Source of the DNA: Streptomyces sp. DH-12 | GTDB taxonomy: Bacteria > Actinomycetota > Actinomycetes > Streptomycetales > Streptomycetaceae | DNA length: 64,000 nucleotides | Assembly: GCF_002899455.1 (NCBI RefSeq) | Contig: NZ_PPFB01000001.1 | Location: 1,364,001-1,428,000, forward strand | Reading direction: 5' to 3' | Part shown: positions 41,908-50,144 of the stretch, piece after piece | Numbering within the stretch: position 1 is the stretch's first letter | Layout: the number at the start of each line of letters is the position of its first letter | Made by a program: the position numbers and the translations under genes | Notes under the pieces: generated by a model | Told to the model about the DNA's origin: nothing | Databases searched by the model: none | The model's input: only the letters and a program-made list of their open reading frames with translations

Positions 41908-43751
41908 GACACGATCGCCTCCCCCACCAGCAGCCGGCCGGCCGCGGCGATCGACGCGGCGTCGATCCCGGCGGCGTGCAGCTGCTCCTCCGGGGAGGCC
42001 GAGCCCGGCATGTTCCGCACGCCGAGCCGCACCAGCCGCGGCACCGGGCGTCCGTCTCCGAACGCCTCGGCGACCGCGTCGCCGAGGCCGCCCTCGGGAT
42101 GGTGGTCCTCGACGGTCATCAGGCAGCCGGTCTCCTCGGCGGCGACGCGCAGGGTCTCCCGGTCGACCGGCTTCACCGAGTACAGGTCGACGACCCGCAC
42201 GGCGATGCCCTCCTCCGCGAGGGCGTCGGCGGCGGCCAGCGCCTCGGGCACGGTGACGCCGGCGGCGACGAGGGTGAGCCGGTCACGGTCGGAGGAGCGC
42301 AGCACCTTGCTGCCGCCGACCGGGAACTCCTCGTCCGGGCCGTAGATCACCGGGCTCTCGCCGCGCGAGGTGCGCAGGTAGCGGATGCCCTCCATCCCGG
42401 CCATCGCGGCGACCAGGCGGGCCGTCTGATTGGCGTCGCACGGGTACAGCACGGTCGAGCCGTGCACGGCCCGCATCATCGCCAGGTCCTCCAGACCCAT
42501 CTGGCTGGGTCCGTCCTGGCCGATGGCGACGCCCGCGTGCGACCCGACGAGGTTGAGGCCGGAGCCGCTGATCGACGCCATGCGGACGAAGTCGTGGGCG
42601 CGGGTGAGGAAGGCCGCGAACGTGGACGCGAACGGGTTCCAGCCGCGCGCGGCGACGCCGACGGCGGCCGCGACCATCTGCTGCTCGGCGATGTAGCACT
42701 CGACGTAGCGCTCGGGGTGCTCCTTGGCGAAGAACTCCAGGCGGGTGGAGTCGCCGACCTCGCCGTCCAGGGCCACGACGTCGCCGCGCGCGGAACCGAG
42801 GGCGGCCAGCGCCTCGCCGAAGGCGTTGCGGGTGGCCACCTCCTCGCCCTTGTCCCAGCGGGGCAGCTCGGGCGTCGCGGTCCGCCGGGCGGGGGCCGCG
42901 CCGTCGGCGGGCGGCGCCTGGACGGTGATCCGCAGGTCGCGCGGGCCGCCCAGTTCGGCGACGGCGTCCTCCGCCTCGGGCAGCGGCTTGCCGTGCAGTC
43001 CCTCCTGGTCCTGCACGGACTCCACGCCCTTGCCCTTGAGGGTGCGGGCGAGGATCGCGGTCGGCTGGCCGCGGGTGGACAGGGCCTCCCCGTAGGCGCG
43101 GTCCACCGCGTCCACGTCATGGCCGTCCACCTCGACGGTGTGCCAGCCGAACGCCTGGAAACGGCGGGCGTAGGCGTCGAGGTCGTGGCCGTGCCGGGTG
43201 GGGCCGCGCTGGCCCAGCCGGTTGACGTCCACGATCGCGGTCAGGTTGTCGAGGTTCTCGTACGCGGCCTGCTCGGCCGCCTCCCACACCGAGCCCTCGG
43301 CCAGCTCGCTGTCGCCGCACAGCACCCACACCCGGTAGTCGGCGTGCTCCAGCCGCTTCCCGGAGAGCGCGATGCCGACGCCGACGGGCAGGCCCTGCCC
43401 GAGGGAGCCGGTCGCCGTCTCCACCCAGGGGAGCTTGCGGGGCGTGGGGTGGCCCTCGAGGCGGCTGCCGTTCTCCCGGAAGGTGAGCAGCTCCTCGTCG
43501 CCGATGGCGCCGACCGCCTTGTAGGTGGCGTACATCAGCGGGGAGGCGTGGCCCTTGGAGAGGACGAAGCGGTCGTTGGCCGGGTGGTCGGGGCGCTCGA
43601 AGTCGTAGCGCAGGTGGCGGGCGAAGAGGACGGCCATCAGGTCGGCGGCGGACATCGACGACGTGGGGTGCCCGGAGCCGGCGGCGGCCGCCGCCCGGAC
43701 ACTGTCCACCCGCAGCTGTTGTCCGAGCTCGACGAGTTCACCGGTGTTCAT
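41904..43751 (-). CDS. tkt: Transketolase
   Basis: A 615-residue, near full-length thiamine-diphosphate enzyme of the pentose phosphate pathway. N-terminal domain: AAAAGSGHPTSSMSAADLMA, FVLSKGHASPLMYATYKAVG, GSLGQGLPVGVGIALS and the TPP motif VLCGDSELAEGSVWEAAE. Middle domain: CYIAEQQMVAAAVGVAARGW (catalytic Glu) and SHAGVAIGQDGPSQMGLEDL. A C-terminal regulatory domain follows. It is shorter than housekeeping transketolases (about 690), suggesting a second, perhaps stage-specific copy. The ATG overlaps the NDH-2 stop by 4 bp, and the gene is coupled to the LigD-like gene. Confidence 0.93.
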   Translation of the reverse strand: MNTGELVELGQQLRVDSVRAAAAAGSGHPTSSMSAADLMAVLFARHLRYDFERPDHPANDRFVLSKGHASPLMYATYKAVGAIGDEELLTFRENGSRLEGHPTPRKLPWVETATGSLGQGLPVGVGIALSGKRLEHADYRVWVLCGDSELAEGSVWEAAEQAAYENLDNLTAIVDVNRLGQRGPTRHGHDLDAYARRFQAFGWHTVEVDGHDVDAVDRAYGEALSTRGQPTAILARTLKGKGVESVQDQEGLHGKPLPEAEDAVAELGGPRDLRITVQAPPADGAAPARRTATPELPRWDKGEEVATRNAFGEALAALGSARGDVVALDGEVGDSTRLEFFAKEHPERYVECYIAEQQMVAAAVGVAARGWNPFASTFAAFLTRAHDFVRMASISGSGLNLVGSHAGVAIGQDGPSQMGLEDLAMMRAVHGSTVLYPCDANQTARLVAAMAGMEGIRYLRTSRGESPVIYGPDEEFPVGGSKVLRSSDRDRLTLVAAGVTVPEALAAADALAEEGIAVRVVDLYSVKPVDRETLRVAAEETGCLMTVEDHHPEGGLGDAVAEAFGDGRPVPRLVRLGVRNMPGSASPEEQLHAAGIDAASIAAAGRLLVGEAIVS

Positions 43752-45388
43752 GCGTCTCCTTCGGTAAATCGGTCGGTACGCCGGACGGGGCCGGGCGCCA
43801 CGTCCGGGCCGGGGGCCGGCTGGCCGGATGGCGGGGCGAGGCCGGGCCCGTCGCCGACGGGCTGGTTCCTGGCGGGTTCGCCGCCCGGCTGGTTCCTGGC
43901 GGGCTCACCGCCCGGCTGGTTCTTGGCGGGCTCACCGCCCGGCTGGTTCTTCGCCGCTTCACGGCCCGGTCGACTCCTGGCGGGCTCGCCGCCCGGCTGA
44001 TTCCCGGCCGGCGCACCGCCCGGCTGGTTCTTCGCCGGCTCGGCGGCCTTCGCGCCGCCGGGGGACCGCCCGTTCCCGCGGGGACCGCCGGGGACGCGCG
44101 CGACCTCGGGGGACGCGGTGTCCAGCGGGACGGACCAGGACCGGACGAGGCCCAGCTGCACGGCCTGGCGCGGCAGGACGGCGTCCAGCAGCCAGTCGGC
44201 GGCCACCCGCACCCGGTTGCCGGGCATCGCGGCCAGGTGGTAGCCGCGGGTCACCGCGCCGGCCGCCACCCCGGAGAGGTTGACGCCGAGCGGGTTGGCG
44301 GCGGCCTTGACGCCGCCGAGGTCCACCACGAACCCCAGGTCCTTGTGCCGGTACGCGTGCCGCTCCCCGTCGCCGAAGGAGGCGGCGATGTTCCGCGCGC
44401 ACACCTTGCCCTGCCGCCAGGCGTGCTGGGCGGTCATCGGGGTGTACGAGCCGGGGTTCTCCAGGTCGGGCACGGCGGCCGCGTCACCGCAGGCGAACAC
44501 CTCCGGCCGGCCCGGCACCTGCAGGTGCGGGTCCACCAGCAGCCGGCCGCGCTCCATGGGCAGCCCGAGGGACTCGGCGAGGGGGTCGGGGCGTACGCCC
44601 ACGCACCACACCAGGGTGCGGGTCTCCACGAACTCGCCGTCGGTCAGCAGCACCCCGTCGGGCGTGGCCTCCTTCACGGAGGTGCCCATCCGCACGTCGA
44701 CGCCCCGCTCCCGCAGCACCGTGTCGGCGGTGCGGGAGAGCCGTTCGTCCAGCTCGGGCAGGACCCGGTCGGCGATGTCCAGCAGGATCCAGCGGGGCCG
44801 CACGCCGGTGCGCAGGGGCTGCTTGGCGACCTGCGCGTCGGTGAAGAGCTGTCCGTGCGCGGCGACCTCGGTGCCGGTGTAGCCGGCGCCCACGACGACG
44901 AAGGTGCACCGCGAGGAGCAGCGCTTCGGGTCGTCCGTGGCGGCCGCCAGCTCCACCTGGCGGGTGACGTGGTCGCGCAGGTACAGCGCCTCGGGCAGAC
45001 CGCGGAAGCCGTGCGCGTGCTCGGCGACGCCCGGGATGGGCAGCAGCTTGTTGACGCTGCCGGCGGCGAGCACCAGACGGTCGTAGGAGAGGGTGCCGCC
45101 CTCCCCCTCGGGGCCGGTGTAGTGCACCTGGCGGGCGTCGAGGTCGATGTGGTCGGCCTCGCCCAGGACCAGCCTGACGTGCGGCAGCGTCCCGGAGAGG
45201 GACACCGTGACCCGGCGCGGCTCGAGGACGCCGGCGGCGACCTGGGGAAGCAGGGGCAGGTACAGGAAGTAGTCGGTGGGGTTGAGCAACACGATCTCGG
45301 CCCGGCCCTTGGCCAGTTTCGACAGGGTCTGGGCCGTGCGGTACCCGGCGAAGCCGGCACCGACGATCACAATGCGGGGTCGACTCAC
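43748..45388 (-). CDS. Type II NADH dehydrogenase-like flavoprotein with a 9-residue-repeat tail
   Basis: A 546-residue oxidoreductase. The FAD-binding Rossmann motif is IVIVGAGFAGYRTAQTL (residues 6-22), NAD(P)H-binding VVVGAGYTGTEVAAHG near 165, and the second FAD block PEVFACGDAAAVPDLEN near 290. NDH-2 enzymes transfer electrons from NADH to menaquinone at the membrane without pumping protons. The C-terminal 100 residues are a foreign-looking Pro/Gly/Asn/Gln tail with seven 9-residue units of the type EPARNQPGG (DNA 43853-44041). It leads an operon with transketolase and LigD polymerase and is divergent from an F420 enzyme gene, each with a SigB-type promoter motif. Confidence 0.88.
   Translation of the reverse strand: MSRPRIVIVGAGFAGYRTAQTLSKLAKGRAEIVLLNPTDYFLYLPLLPQVAAGVLEPRRVTVSLSGTLPHVRLVLGEADHIDLDARQVHYTGPEGEGGTLSYDRLVLAAGSVNKLLPIPGVAEHAHGFRGLPEALYLRDHVTRQVELAAATDDPKRCSSRCTFVVVGAGYTGTEVAAHGQLFTDAQVAKQPLRTGVRPRWILLDIADRVLPELDERLSRTADTVLRERGVDVRMGTSVKEATPDGVLLTDGEFVETRTLVWCVGVRPDPLAESLGLPMERGRLLVDPHLQVPGRPEVFACGDAAAVPDLENPGSYTPMTAQHAWRQGKVCARNIAASFGDGERHAYRHKDLGFVVDLGGVKAAANPLGVNLSGVAAGAVTRGYHLAAMPGNRVRVAADWLLDAVLPRQAVQLGLVRSWSVPLDTASPEVARVPGGPRGNGRSPGGAKAAEPAKNQPGGAPAGNQPGGEPARSRPGREAAKNQPGGEPAKNQPGGEPARNQPGGEPARNQPVGDGPGLAPPSGQPAPGPDVAPGPVRRTDRFTEGDA
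43853..44041. repeat. 27-bp tandem repeat, seven copies, inside the NDH-2 gene
   Basis: Seven consecutive 27-bp units, each encoding nine residues (consensus EPA[KR]NQPGG), with two of the inner units diverged (EPARSRPGR, EAAKNQPGG). The total is 189 bp without interruption and in frame. Confidence 0.92.
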
Positions 45389-45430
45389 GGTTCGCCTCCG
45401 GCGCGGTCGCGTACGTCGGGAGCCTTCCGC

Positions 45431-45455
45431 GTCCCCCCGAGCGGGACCGCCAAAC
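45431..45455 (-). promoter_or_regulatory. Candidate SigB-type promoter of the NDH-2 operon
   Basis: On the reverse strand GTTT (45455-45452), 15-bp spacer, GGGGAC (45436-45431), one base from GGGTAC; 43 bp before the NDH-2 start. Confidence 0.45.
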
Positions 45456-45464
45456 GTCGGGCCG

Positions 45465-45488
45465 GTTTCCGCGGGGCGGCCCGGGTAC
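45465..45488 (+). promoter_or_regulatory. Candidate SigB-type promoter of the F420 oxidoreductase gene
   Basis: GTTT (45465-45468), 14-bp spacer, GGGTAC (45483-45488), a full match to GNNT-N14-16-GGGTAC; 43 bp before the start codon and back to back with the NDH-2 element. Confidence 0.58.
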
Positions 45489-45530
45489 CCGGCCCGGGAC
45501 CCGGACGTCCCATGTCAGGGAGGCACCCCC

Positions 45531-46493
45531 ATGCCCCGGTACGGCTATTTCCTCTCGTGCGAGCAGTACGGTCCCGCGGAGCTGGTCGAGCAGGCGCGGA
45601 TGGCCGAACAGGCCGGGTTCGAGGCGCTGTGGATCTCGGACCACTACCACCCGTGGAACGACGCGCAGGGGCAGAGTCCCTTCGTCTGGTCCGTGATCGG
45701 CGCGCTGTCCGAGGCGGTGTCCCTGCCGGTCGGCACGGCGGTGACCTGCCCGACCGTGCGGACGCACCCGGCGGTCGTGGCGCAGGCGGCGGCGACCGCC
45801 GCCGTGATGTCACCGGGCGGGTTCAGGCTGGGCGTGGGCACGGGCGAGGCGCTGAACGAGCACATCGTCGGCGGTCCCTGGCCGCCCGCGCACGTGCGTC
45901 TGGAGATGCTGGAGGAGGCCGTGCAGGTGATGCGCCGGCTGTTCTCCGGCGAGGAGGTCAACCACCGCGGCACCCACTACACCGTCGAGAACGCCCGGCT
46001 CTACACGCGGCCCGACGAGCCGGTGCCGATCGACATCTCGGGCTTCGGCCCGGCGGCGACGAAGCTCGCGGCGCGGATCGGCGACGGCTACATCACGATG
46101 ATGCCGGACACCTCGATGGTGGAGCAGTACCGCAAGGGCGGGGGCGGCGGGAAGCTCGTCAGCGGCGGTACGAAGGTCTGCTACGGCACCGACCGCGAGG
46201 AGTGCGTGCGCACGGTGCACCGGCTGTGGGCGAACGAGCAACTGCCGGGCGAGCTGGGGCAGATGCTGCCCTCGCCCAAGCACTTCGAGCAGGCGCAGAC
46301 CCTGGTCACCGAGGACATGGTCCGGGAGAACCGGGTGTGCGGCGACGACGTCGACGAACACGTCGCGGCACTGCGCGCGTTCGCCGACGCGGGCTTCGAC
46401 CGGATCTACGTGAACCAGATCGGTCCCGATCTGCGCGGCTTCTTCGACTTCTACCGCACGAAGGTGCTGCCGCAGTTGCAGCAGGGCGACTAG
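45531..46493 (+). CDS. LLM-class F420-dependent oxidoreductase (TIGR03557-like)
   Basis: A 320-residue TIM-barrel luciferase-like enzyme. The start PRYGYFLSCEQYGPAELVEQ and FEALWISDHYHPWNDAQGQS place it in the actinobacterial F420-dependent glucose-6-phosphate dehydrogenase-like subfamily; TCPTVRTHPAVVAQAAATAA and GFRLGVGTGEALNEHIVG form the F420 pocket, and INQIGPDL-type residues (YVNQIGPDLRGFFDFY) close it. It is expected to use cofactor F420 for hydride transfer; the substrate is unproven. The ATG at 45531 follows AGGGAGG. Divergent from NDH-2. Confidence 0.88.
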   Translation: MPRYGYFLSCEQYGPAELVEQARMAEQAGFEALWISDHYHPWNDAQGQSPFVWSVIGALSEAVSLPVGTAVTCPTVRTHPAVVAQAAATAAVMSPGGFRLGVGTGEALNEHIVGGPWPPAHVRLEMLEEAVQVMRRLFSGEEVNHRGTHYTVENARLYTRPDEPVPIDISGFGPAATKLAARIGDGYITMMPDTSMVEQYRKGGGGGKLVSGGTKVCYGTDREECVRTVHRLWANEQLPGELGQMLPSPKHFEQAQTLVTEDMVRENRVCGDDVDEHVAALRAFADAGFDRIYVNQIGPDLRGFFDFYRTKVLPQLQQGD

Positions 46494-46522
46494 CGGGGCC
46501 GGGCGCCTCGCGCGCGGCGGGG

Positions 46523-46939
46523 TCAGCCCCGGTCGCCGTCCGGGGTGCGGTCGGCGCCGACCGTCGGCGGGGTGGACGGCACCGGGGGGACGGGGGCGGA
46601 TCCCGTGCCGGGGGCGGGTGCCCGGCCTGCGGTGGCGGCGCCCGGCGTGTCCGGGCGGGCCGCCGTGCGCAGGACGAGGGCGAGCGCGGCCAGGATCACC
46701 GCCGTGATCAGGGCCGCCGCCCAGCCCGGCAGGACCAGGTCGAGGGCGAGGCCGACGGAGAGGGCGACGGCCGCGCCGGCGTACAGGGCGGCGGCGCCGG
46801 AACCGGCGTAGAGGGCCGCCCTGCGGCGCTGCCCCCGCGTCTGCTCGCGCAGTTCGGCCCGTACGGACTCCCGGGCCACGTGGGCCAGTTCGTCCACCAG
46901 GTGCTTGTCCAGATGCCGCATGTGCTCCAATCGCTGCAT
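46523..46939 (-). CDS. Phage-holin-family (PF07332-like) membrane protein
   Basis: A 138-residue protein. The N-terminal 40 residues are a charged amphipathic helix (HVARESVRAELREQTRGQRR). Two close membrane helices follow (AALYAGAAVALSVGLALDLV and AALITAVILAALALVLRTAA), then a Pro/Ala/Thr tail. Despite the name, such proteins in streptomycetes are chromosomal envelope proteins, not phage lysis genes. A GGGTAC occurs just upstream (46955-46950, reverse strand) but its -35 is poor. Confidence 0.72.
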   Translation of the reverse strand: MQRLEHMRHLDKHLVDELAHVARESVRAELREQTRGQRRRAALYAGSGAAALYAGAAVALSVGLALDLVLPGWAAALITAVILAALALVLRTAARPDTPGAATAGRAPAPGTGSAPVPPVPSTPPTVGADRTPDGDRG

Positions 46940-47062
46940 GCCGCCTCGGGTACCCGTACCCGGGGCGCCGGTAACTCGCCCCGCGCGTACGGCCGGAGAG
47001 AGCGGTGTGGAGACCGCCTGCCCTCCGCCCGCCGCCTGGACCGCCCAACTAGGCTCGGACAC

Positions 47063-47410
47063 ATGGAGATTCTGGGTGCCACACTGCGCGTCTGCGTCGA
47101 CGACATCGAGACCGCCATCCCCTTCTACGAGCGCCTGGCGGGCGGCCGGGCCCTGCGCTTCGAGCGGGGCGGCGTCCAGGTCGCCGCGGTGGGCTGCTTC
47201 CTGCTGATGAGCGGTCCCGAGGCCGAGTTGGAGGTGCTGCGCAAGGTCGCCGCGACCATCGCGGTCACGGACGTCGACGAGACCCGCCAGGTGCTCGAGG
47301 AGATGGGCGCGGCCGTCCTCGCCGGACCGCTGCCCACCCCCGTCGGCCGCAACCTGATCGCACGCCACCCGGACGGGGCGGTCTACGAGTACGCGGACCG
47401 TCGCTTCTGA
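47063..47410 (+). CDS. VOC/glyoxalase-like protein
   Basis: A 115-residue single vicinal-oxygen-chelate module. Two beta-alpha-beta-beta-beta halves are seen: LGATLRVCVDDIETAIPFYE (1-22) and VTDVDETRQVLEEMGAAVLA, ending RNLIARHPDGAVYEYADRR. Canonical glyoxalase metal ligands are not obvious: there is no His at the first strand, and Glu in VYEYAD may be one. It may be a binding protein rather than an enzyme. There is no strong ribosome site before the ATG at 47063. Confidence 0.8.
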   Translation: MEILGATLRVCVDDIETAIPFYERLAGGRALRFERGGVQVAAVGCFLLMSGPEAELEVLRKVAATIAVTDVDETRQVLEEMGAAVLAGPLPTPVGRNLIARHPDGAVYEYADRRF

Positions 47411-47417
47411 CGTGCCG

Positions 47418-49388
47418 TCACGGCCCGGGCCGCATCCGGAAGTCGTACCGTTCGGGCAGTGGTTCGTCCGTGAGCCGTGCCCACAGCCGTCCGATCACCT
47501 CGTCGCCCTCGCGCAGGTCGGCCACCTCGAAGCCCGCGTCGAACACGGCGCGGGCCTCCTCGTGCCGTCCCTCGGCGAGCAGCAGCCCCGCCTCGATCAG
47601 CCGGAAGCGCCCGCGGGCCCGGGTCTTCGGGGGCAGCCGCTCCCACACCGACCGGGCGTCCGCCGTGCGCCCCACCGGGAGCAGGGCCTCGATCGCCTCC
47701 CGCCCGAGCGCGGCCACGGCGGCGGTCCACTCCCCGTCCGCGTCACCCCCCGCGCCTCCGGCCTCGCGGCACAGGTCGTCGAAGGCCTGCACGTAGCGGT
47801 CGGCGGCGCGCTCGGGGTGGCGTTCCTCCCGGTCGGCGACGGCGAGGCAGCGCAGCACGGGCCAGGACGGTCCGTCCTGTGCCAGCCCCCGCTCCCAGCT
47901 GCGCACCGCCTGGGCGCGGTCGCCGCCGTGCCACTGGGCGACGCCCAGGTGGTACTCGGTGAGGCCGGTCGCGGGCGCCGTCTCCAGCATGTCCCGCCAG
48001 TGCCGGGCGACCAGCGTCCCGCCCGGCGGCCGGCTGTCCGGCGGCTCGGGGAAGGAACCGGCGCGCAGCAGGTGCAGCCAGGGCTCCTGCTCCTCGCCCA
48101 GGGTGCTCGCGTCGAAGGGCGTGCCGGGCAGCTTCCAGCCGGCCCGCAGCACTTCGAGCGCGCCCCACCCGGACCCGGCGGCCAGCCTTTCGCCCGGGTC
48201 GGTGTCGGCGGACGGCAGCCAGGCCGCGTACGCCGCGTCGACGTCCGCGCGCGGCAGCACGTTCTCCAGCCGGGCCTCCGCCCCGTCCAGGACGGCGCCC
48301 CACTCCCCGTCGCGCCGCGCCTCGAACGGCCCGTACGCCTCCAGCCAGGACACCTCGCTCTCCGGCTCCAGGCGTACGTGCTCCAGCTGGGTGCGGGCGA
48401 GCCCGGCCTGGATCTCGCAGTAGCCGCCGGTGCCGGGCTCGGTGAGCCACCGCTGCCAGCTCCGCCCGCCGGGCCCGCGGCCCCACACGAACAGCTTCCG
48501 GCCGCGCAGCGTGTCGGTGGAGGTCTGCACGAGACCGTGGCCGCCGGCGTCCAGCGCGGCGATCCAGCGCCGGCGCCGCTCGGGGACCTCGTAGAAGTAG
48601 TCGGCGGCGTAGGTGCTGTTCGGCGGGTAGGTGCGGTCGACGCCGTCGTGCTCCGGGACGGGGACGCGGCGCAGGCGCTGCTCGTAGCCGAAGTGGTGTG
48701 CCTCCTCGGCGGGGGCGAGGACGCGGCAGTCCTCGGGGACGGCGATGTTGGACCACCAGTACGTCGGGGTCTGCCGCTCGTGCGGATTGCGGATCCGCGC
48801 GCCGACGTACAGGAAGTCGGAGCCGTCCGGCAGCCACAGGTCGACCTGGAAGGGCAGGTCGCGCAGTCGCTCCCACTCCCACAGGCGCAGCATCTCCCCG
48901 CCGTCGGGGGCCGGGACCCGGGCCGCGTGCACGGGTGAGCAGGACAGGGTGGTGTGTCCGGTGGCGCCGATGTTCCACTCGATGCCGCCGGAGAACCAGG
49001 CGCCGTTGAGGGCGAAGTTGGCGGGTTGGAACACCGGGTTCACGTAGAGCAGTTCGCGGTCGGCGGGCTTGTGGACGAGGGAGGCGATCCGGCCGCCGAG
49101 GCCGGGCAGGACGGTGGCGCGCAGCCGGTCGTTCTCGATGACCAGGGCGTCGAGGGTCCGGGGCGCGCGGTGCCGGTCGTAGCCGTCGCGGACCGGGACC
49201 GGCAGCAGGCTGCGCAGCGGGGCGTAGCCGATCTGCCGGGCCATGTCGCGCGGCAGATCCTTCTTGTCGCGGTCCTCGATGCGGTGGATCTCGTCGAGGG
49301 GACGCAGGGCGGGCAGCGGGTTGTCGGCGCCGAGGTGTGCGGCCGGCAGCGTGAGCACCTGATGTCGGATGGTCGTCACGGTCTCCAT
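47418..49388 (-). CDS. DUF5107 protein with C-terminal TPR region
   Basis: A 656-residue cytoplasmic protein. The first two thirds form the DUF5107 galactose-mutarotase-like beta-sandwich: LVIENDRLRATVLPGLGGRI, FALNGAWFSGGIEWNIGATG, TYWWSNIAVPEDCRVLAPAE. The rest is helical and TPR-like (LTEYHLGVAQWHGGDRAQAV, RSWERGLAQDGPSWPVLRCL, FRLIEAGLLLAEGRHEEARA). Such proteins occur in saccharide-use loci and probably bind or process carbohydrates; the enzymatic activity is unknown. The start at the ATG at 49388 (METVTTIRH) has no clear ribosome site. Confidence 0.82.
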   Translation of the reverse strand: METVTTIRHQVLTLPAAHLGADNPLPALRPLDEIHRIEDRDKKDLPRDMARQIGYAPLRSLLPVPVRDGYDRHRAPRTLDALVIENDRLRATVLPGLGGRIASLVHKPADRELLYVNPVFQPANFALNGAWFSGGIEWNIGATGHTTLSCSPVHAARVPAPDGGEMLRLWEWERLRDLPFQVDLWLPDGSDFLYVGARIRNPHERQTPTYWWSNIAVPEDCRVLAPAEEAHHFGYEQRLRRVPVPEHDGVDRTYPPNSTYAADYFYEVPERRRRWIAALDAGGHGLVQTSTDTLRGRKLFVWGRGPGGRSWQRWLTEPGTGGYCEIQAGLARTQLEHVRLEPESEVSWLEAYGPFEARRDGEWGAVLDGAEARLENVLPRADVDAAYAAWLPSADTDPGERLAAGSGWGALEVLRAGWKLPGTPFDASTLGEEQEPWLHLLRAGSFPEPPDSRPPGGTLVARHWRDMLETAPATGLTEYHLGVAQWHGGDRAQAVRSWERGLAQDGPSWPVLRCLAVADREERHPERAADRYVQAFDDLCREAGGAGGDADGEWTAAVAALGREAIEALLPVGRTADARSVWERLPPKTRARGRFRLIEAGLLLAEGRHEEARAVFDAGFEVADLREGDEVIGRLWARLTDEPLPERYDFRMRPGP

Positions 49389-49450
49389 GGAAGCCGTCGG
49401 ACGCCCGCCTGAACAGGGGCCGTGCCGTGCGGCTTCCGCGCGGGGCGCGG

Positions 49451-50008
49451 TCAGCTCTCCCCGGTCAGCATCTCGCTGGTGAGCGCCCAGCGTTCGTGGT
49501 CGCGCCAGGCGCCGTCGATGAAGAGCATCTTCGGGGAGAAGCCCTCCTTGCGGAAGCCGCAGGCACGGGCGAGGGCGAGGGAGGCGGTGTTGCCCGGCTG
49601 CACGTTGATCTCCAGCCGGTGCAGCCGCATCGGTCCGAAGGCGTACCGCACGACCAGGTCCAGCGCCTCGCGCATCAGCCCGCGTCCCGCCGCGTGCGCG
49701 AAGGCGCCGTAGCCCAGCGCCCCGCAGAGGAAACCGCCCTCGACGATGTTGTTGATGTTGACGAACCCGGCGAGCGCACCGTCCGCCTCCTTCTCGCAGA
49801 CCAGGAACCCCGCCTTGGTCCGGTCCTCGATCAGTCGCTGCGCGTAGACGGCGTAGGCGGCCGGCGTGTCCGGCGGGAACAGCCACGGGTGGTGCAGGTC
49901 CTTGCTCTCCCGGGCCCGCGCGGTGAACTCGGCGGCGTCGTCGTGGGTGAAGTGGCGCAGCCCCACGCGGCGGCCTTCGGTGAGGTAACGGGAAGCGGTG
50001 TGCGGCAC
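49451..50008 (-). CDS. GNAT N-acetyltransferase, RimJ/RimL-like
   Basis: A 185-residue acyltransferase. The GNAT core is FLVCEKEADGALAGFVNINN, the acetyl-CoA loop (GYGAFAHAAGRGLMREAL, an AxGxG variant of R/QxxGxG/A) and LHRLEINVQPGNTASLALAR with ACGFRKEGFSPKML. This arrangement is typical of RimJ/RimL enzymes that acetylate ribosomal-protein N-termini or related alpha-amines. No linked substrate gene is seen. Confidence 0.87.
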   Translation of the reverse strand: MPHTASRYLTEGRRVGLRHFTHDDAAEFTARARESKDLHHPWLFPPDTPAAYAVYAQRLIEDRTKAGFLVCEKEADGALAGFVNINNIVEGGFLCGALGYGAFAHAAGRGLMREALDLVVRYAFGPMRLHRLEINVQPGNTASLALARACGFRKEGFSPKMLFIDGAWRDHERWALTSEMLTGES

Positions 50009-50144
50009 CCTGTCACCCTACGACGGCCGCCGTTCCCGCGCGCCGGGCAGCGGCACGCCCCCCCACCCGGCACGGGGTCACCCCGACGCGGCCCTCCGCC
50101 CGGCGCGGGTCATCCCGACGCGCCCTCCCGGCCTGCGCGCCCGC

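Noticed and set aside
43853..44041. Regularly spaced repeats as a CRISPR array
   Set aside because: The units are directly adjacent without spacers, in frame in a coding sequence, and encode a peptide repeat. The 15-bp repeats at 40331-40375 also lack spacers.
46523..46939. A prophage remnant because of holin-like proteins here and at 20509-22590
   Set aside because: No integrase, capsid, tail or lysin genes are nearby; holin-family membrane proteins are ordinary chromosomal genes in these bacteria.
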